Source: Bifidobacterium leontopitheci
GTDB lineage: Bacteria; Actinomycetota; Actinomycetes; Actinomycetales; Bifidobacteriaceae
DNA length: 64,000 nt
Direction of reading: 5' to 3'
Assembly (NCBI RefSeq): GCF_009193355.1
Contig: NZ_WBVT01000003.1
Location: forward strand, 62,001-126,000
A model generated the notes under the pieces. It saw only the letters and a list, made by a program, of their open reading frames with translations. It did no database searches and had not been told where the DNA came from. The position numbers were made by a program, and so were the translations under genes. Shown here piece after piece: positions 61,855 to 64,000 of this stretch (its first letter is position 1; every line of letters begins with the position of its first letter).

Positions 61855-61933
61855 ATATCGAAAAACGATATGTATGTATTGTAAAACAATTGTTAGTGAT
61901 GTTTATATATCGTTTTCCGATAGATTACTATCG
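61855..61933 (+). promoter_or_regulatory. AT-rich control region with repeated TATCG palindromes
   Basis: ATATCG-N5-CGATAT is perfect at 61855-61871, and ATATCG-N5-CGATAG at 61907-61923 is a second copy; the centres are 52 bases apart. CGATAG-N4-CTATCG (61918-61933) overlaps the second. ATTGT-AAA-ACAAT sits at 61878-61890. TTGTAA (61879-61884) and TTATAT (61903-61908) form a plausible promoter for the DUF2975 gene, so the second palindrome covers the start of transcription. Confidence 0.65.
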
Positions 61934-61970
61934 TTATTCAGATGGTGTCAATGATAGGGAAGGAGCCATT

Positions 61971-62528
61971 ATGAATGAACCGATCAGGACGGCGGCCATG
62001 CATGGTACGCAATGCCGCCTGGCCGTCATCATTGCGATCAAGGCGATGATCGTGCTGTTCGAGCTGGTGTGCGTGCTCGGCCAGTACGCCGTGTTCCCCG
62101 TCTCCGCCGCAGTGGTGGAGGAGGTGCCGGAAACGGCGCCGGGCCTGTGGCCCTATCGGATCGCGGCGGTGCTTGGCATCCTGTGCGTGGAGGTGGCGCT
62201 CGCCGCCGTCTGGCCGCTGCTCACGTTGGTGCGCGACCGGGACATCTTCTCCGGTAGGGCGATCGCATGGGTCGATCTCGTCATCGGCTGTGCGTGTGCG
62301 GAGGGCCTTCTGGTGCTGTTCGTTCTGGTTTTCGCCGGCTCCGGCCTGCAGTACGTCGATCCGGTGACCCGCGAGAGCGTTCCGGCTGCGCTGTCCATGC
62401 CGCTGATGGCGCTGACGCTTGTCGTGGGGCTGCTGCTCATCGCTGCGTTCGTGCTGCTCATGCTTGTCATGCGTTCGCTGCTCACGCAGGCGATCGTGCA
62501 GCGCCGCGAACTCGAGGCGGTGATCTGA
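61971..62528 (+). CDS. DUF2975 family membrane protein
   Basis: This 185-residue protein has four membrane helices: LAVIIAIKAMIVLFELVCVLG, IAAVLGILCVEVALAAVWPLL, WVDLVIGCACAEGLLVLFVLVFAG and MPLMALTLVVGLLLIAAFVLLMLVM. VRDRDIFSGRAIAWV between helices 2 and 3 is typical of DUF2975. The family is nearly always paired with a small YozG-like XRE regulator, as here, with a 1-base overlap. The function is unknown. GGAAGGAG lies 5 bases before the ATG. Confidence 0.88.
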   Translation: MNEPIRTAAMHGTQCRLAVIIAIKAMIVLFELVCVLGQYAVFPVSAAVVEEVPETAPGLWPYRIAAVLGILCVEVALAAVWPLLTLVRDRDIFSGRAIAWVDLVIGCACAEGLLVLFVLVFAGSGLQYVDPVTRESVPAALSMPLMALTLVVGLLLIAAFVLLMLVMRSLLTQAIVQRRELEAVI

Positions 62529-62761
62529 TGGCCATCCGCGTGAACCTGGACGTCATGCTCGCCAAACGCAAGATGGGCGTCAACGAGCTGGCCGATGCGA
62601 TCGGCATCACCCCGGCCAACGTATCGATTCTGAAGAACGGCCGCGCCAAGGCGGTGCGCTTCACCACGCTTGACGCGATCTGCCGCACGCTCGGCTGCCA
62701 GCCGGGCGACATCCTCGAATATGCGGACGATGCGGATGCCGCAGACGCAGGCGAGGCCTGA
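62528..62761 (+). CDS. Small XRE-family regulator (YozG-like)
   Basis: This 77-residue single-domain helix-turn-helix protein reads MAIRVNLDVMLAKRKMGVNELADAIGITPANVSILKNGRAKAVRFTTLDAICRTLGCQPGDILEY, ending in an acidic Ala-rich tail. It matches the YozG-like family partnered with DUF2975 proteins. Its ATG overlaps the DUF2975 stop (TGATG), so the two are translationally coupled. It may bind the TATCG palindromes upstream of the pair (inference). Confidence 0.92.
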   Translation: MAIRVNLDVMLAKRKMGVNELADAIGITPANVSILKNGRAKAVRFTTLDAICRTLGCQPGDILEYADDADAADAGEA

Positions 62762-62773
62762 GACTGCGGCGGC

Positions 62774-62816
62774 GAGCGCGGTGGCGAGGGGGCGGATGCC
62801 CCTCGCCACCGCGCTC
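62774..62816. terminator. Bidirectional hairpin between XRE gene and aspA
   Basis: GAGCGCGGTGGCGAGGGG (62774-62791) pairs perfectly with 62799-62816 around a 7-base loop, followed by GGTTTGT. It lies between two convergent stops. Confidence 0.85.
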
Positions 62817-62822
62817 GGTTTG

Positions 62823-64000
62823 TCACTCGTGATGTTCGCGGCAGGTCTGGCCGAGTCTGCGCGACAGGGTGATCGGGTCGAGCAGCTCATCCAGCTGGTC
62901 GGCGGGCAGGTCGGTGCGTTCGCCGGCCACCTCGCGCACGGTCCGGTTGGTCGAGGAGGCCTCCTCGGCGATGTCCGCCGCATGCTCGTAGCCGATGGAG
63001 CCGTTGAGCGCGGCCGCGATCGACGGCGAATACTCGGCGTAACGGCGGCCGACGGCGGCGTTGATGGTGATCCCCTCCACGCAGCGCTCGCGGAACATGA
63101 CCATGGCGCGGGTCAGCAGGTCGATGCCCCTGAGCAGCTCGTGGATGATCACCGGGTCGAATGCGTTGAGCTGCAGCTGGCCTTCCGACGCGGCCCAGGT
63201 GACGGTCGTGTCCATGCCGAACACGCGGAAGCACACCTGATTGACGCATTCGGGAATCACCGGATTCACCTTGCCGGGCATGATGCTGCTGCCTGCCTGA
63301 CGGGCGGGCACGTTGAGGTCGTTGAAGCCGTCATGCGGGCCTGAGTTGAGCAGTCGCAGGTCGTCGGCGGCCTTCTTCAGATGGATGGCGAGGTTCTTCG
63401 TGGTCTGCGAGACGGCGATGTACGCGCTCATGTCCGTCATCGCGGCGATCGGGTCGGATGCCGCGGTGATCGGCAGACCGGTGATGCGGGCCAGATGCTC
63501 GGTGGCGGTGTTGCGGAAACGCCGGTCCGCGCAGATGCCGGTGCCGATGGCCGTCGCGCCGAGGTTGAGGCTCATGAGCTGCGGCACCACGCGCTCCAAC
63601 GCCGCAGTATCCGCCTTGAGGAAGCTGGCGAATGCGTGGAACTCCTGACCGTAGGTCATCGGCACCGCGTCCTGCAGCTGGGTGCGGCCGATGGTCACGT
63701 CGTTGATGTGGCGGTCGGCGAGGTCATGGAAGGTGCGGGCGAGCTTCTTCGTCTCCTCGGCGAGTGGGCCGATGGCGTCGATGAGCGCGAGCTTGCAGGC
63801 CGCCGGGTACGTGTCGTTCGTCGACTGCGAGTGGTTCACGTCGTCGTTCGGATGGATGTAACGGTAGTCGCCTTTGTCGTGGCCGCCGAGCTCGAGCGCG
63901 CGGTTGGCGATGACCTCGTTCATGTTCATGTTCGTGGAGGTCCCCGCGCCGCCCTGCAACACGTCGACGGGGAACTGGTCGGCGAGCTTGCCGGCCTCGA
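62823..64000 (-). CDS. aspA: Aspartate ammonia-lyase, 5' end off the window
   Basis: It belongs to the fumarase/aspartase superfamily. The frame is open to the right edge, so about 392 C-terminal residues are present. Motifs are QGGAGTSTNMNMNEVIANRA, HPNDDVNHSQSTNDTYP, GRTQLQDAVPMTYGQEF and the catalytic-loop signature GSSIMPGKVNPVIPE. The HPNDDVN and DAVPMTYGQEF forms favour aspartase (aspartate to fumarate and ammonia) over class II fumarase. The gene is on the minus strand, convergent with the DUF2975-XRE pair. Confidence 0.93.
   Translation of the reverse strand, partial: EAGKLADQFPVDVLQGGAGTSTNMNMNEVIANRALELGGHDKGDYRYIHPNDDVNHSQSTNDTYPAACKLALIDAIGPLAEETKKLARTFHDLADRHINDVTIGRTQLQDAVPMTYGQEFHAFASFLKADTAALERVVPQLMSLNLGATAIGTGICADRRFRNTATEHLARITGLPITAASDPIAAMTDMSAYIAVSQTTKNLAIHLKKAADDLRLLNSGPHDGFNDLNVPARQAGSSIMPGKVNPVIPECVNQVCFRVFGMDTTVTWAASEGQLQLNAFDPVIIHELLRGIDLLTRAMVMFRERCVEGITINAAVGRRYAEYSPSIAAALNGSIGYEHAADIAEEASSTNRTVREVAGERTDLPADQLDELLDPITLSRRLGQTCREHHE

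Overview
The window is high-GC DNA from an actinobacterium, most probably a Bifidobacterium chromosome. The reasons are the core-protein sequences, a serpin gene, a PurT-type purine enzyme, the conserved actinobacterial order pgsA - cinA/pncC - clgR - DUF3046 - recA - recX, a PASTA kinase next to a polyprenyl synthase, and DUF4192 beside the primary sigma factor. The species cannot be fixed from sequence alone. Most of the window is conserved housekeeping sequence with short intergenic gaps; about ten loci look accessory.

Layout. 1-2.1 kb: two hypothetical minus-strand genes and a serpin. 2.2-8.5 kb: purine synthesis genes purL, purC and purT on the minus strand. 8.7-11.1 kb: a glycosyltransferase and a threonine aldolase. 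11.2-16.1 kb: tRNA-His and the rpsL-rpsG-fusA-tuf translation cluster. 16.3-23.9 kb: efp, nusB, then carA-carB followed by one reading frame joining an OMP-decarboxylase-like domain to guanylate kinase. 24.0-26.1 kb: a DUF262/DUF1524/RAMA protein of the modification-dependent restriction (GmrSD-like) type. 26.4-30.6 kb: a NarL/DesK-type two-component system next to two small membrane-protein genes. 30.9-35.1 kb: EamA exporter, small alarmone synthetase, miaB-miaA. 35.2-36.0 kb: a Fic protein with an altered motif. 36-44 kb: ftsK, pgsA, pncC, clgR, DUF3046, recA, recX. 44.06-44.42 kb: RNase P RNA on the minus strand. 44.6-60.2 kb: hpf, secA, trpD, a membrane protein, plsC, PASTA kinase, polyprenyl synthase, DUF4192 protein, sigA and parE. 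60.2-64 kb: a broken AlbA/Schlafen-type gene, an AT-rich divergent control region with repeated TATCG palindromes, a DUF2975-XRE pair, and the 3' part of aspA running off the right edge.

How the genes work together. The purine genes supply IMP, and the guanylate kinase domain acts on GMP. carAB supplies carbamoyl phosphate for pyrimidine and arginine synthesis. The decarboxylase-like domain fused to guanylate kinase has lost two of the active-site residues normally required for OMP decarboxylation, so it may not be the cell's working PyrF. The recA region is an SOS unit: a near-perfect actinobacterial LexA box lies in front of recA, and recX overlaps recA. hpf and the small alarmone synthetase are stress-response genes. 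Terminator-like hairpins with long, nearly perfect stems separate most transcription units.

Best candidates for something new: the catalytically altered PyrF-Gmk fusion, the DUF262-DUF1524-RAMA protein whose nuclease His appears replaced, the Fic protein with [12 protein letters not shown] in place of the canonical motif, and two sets of regularly spaced intergenic repeats that look like operators (28.69 kb and 61.86-61.93 kb). No CRISPR array, prophage or transposase gene was seen.
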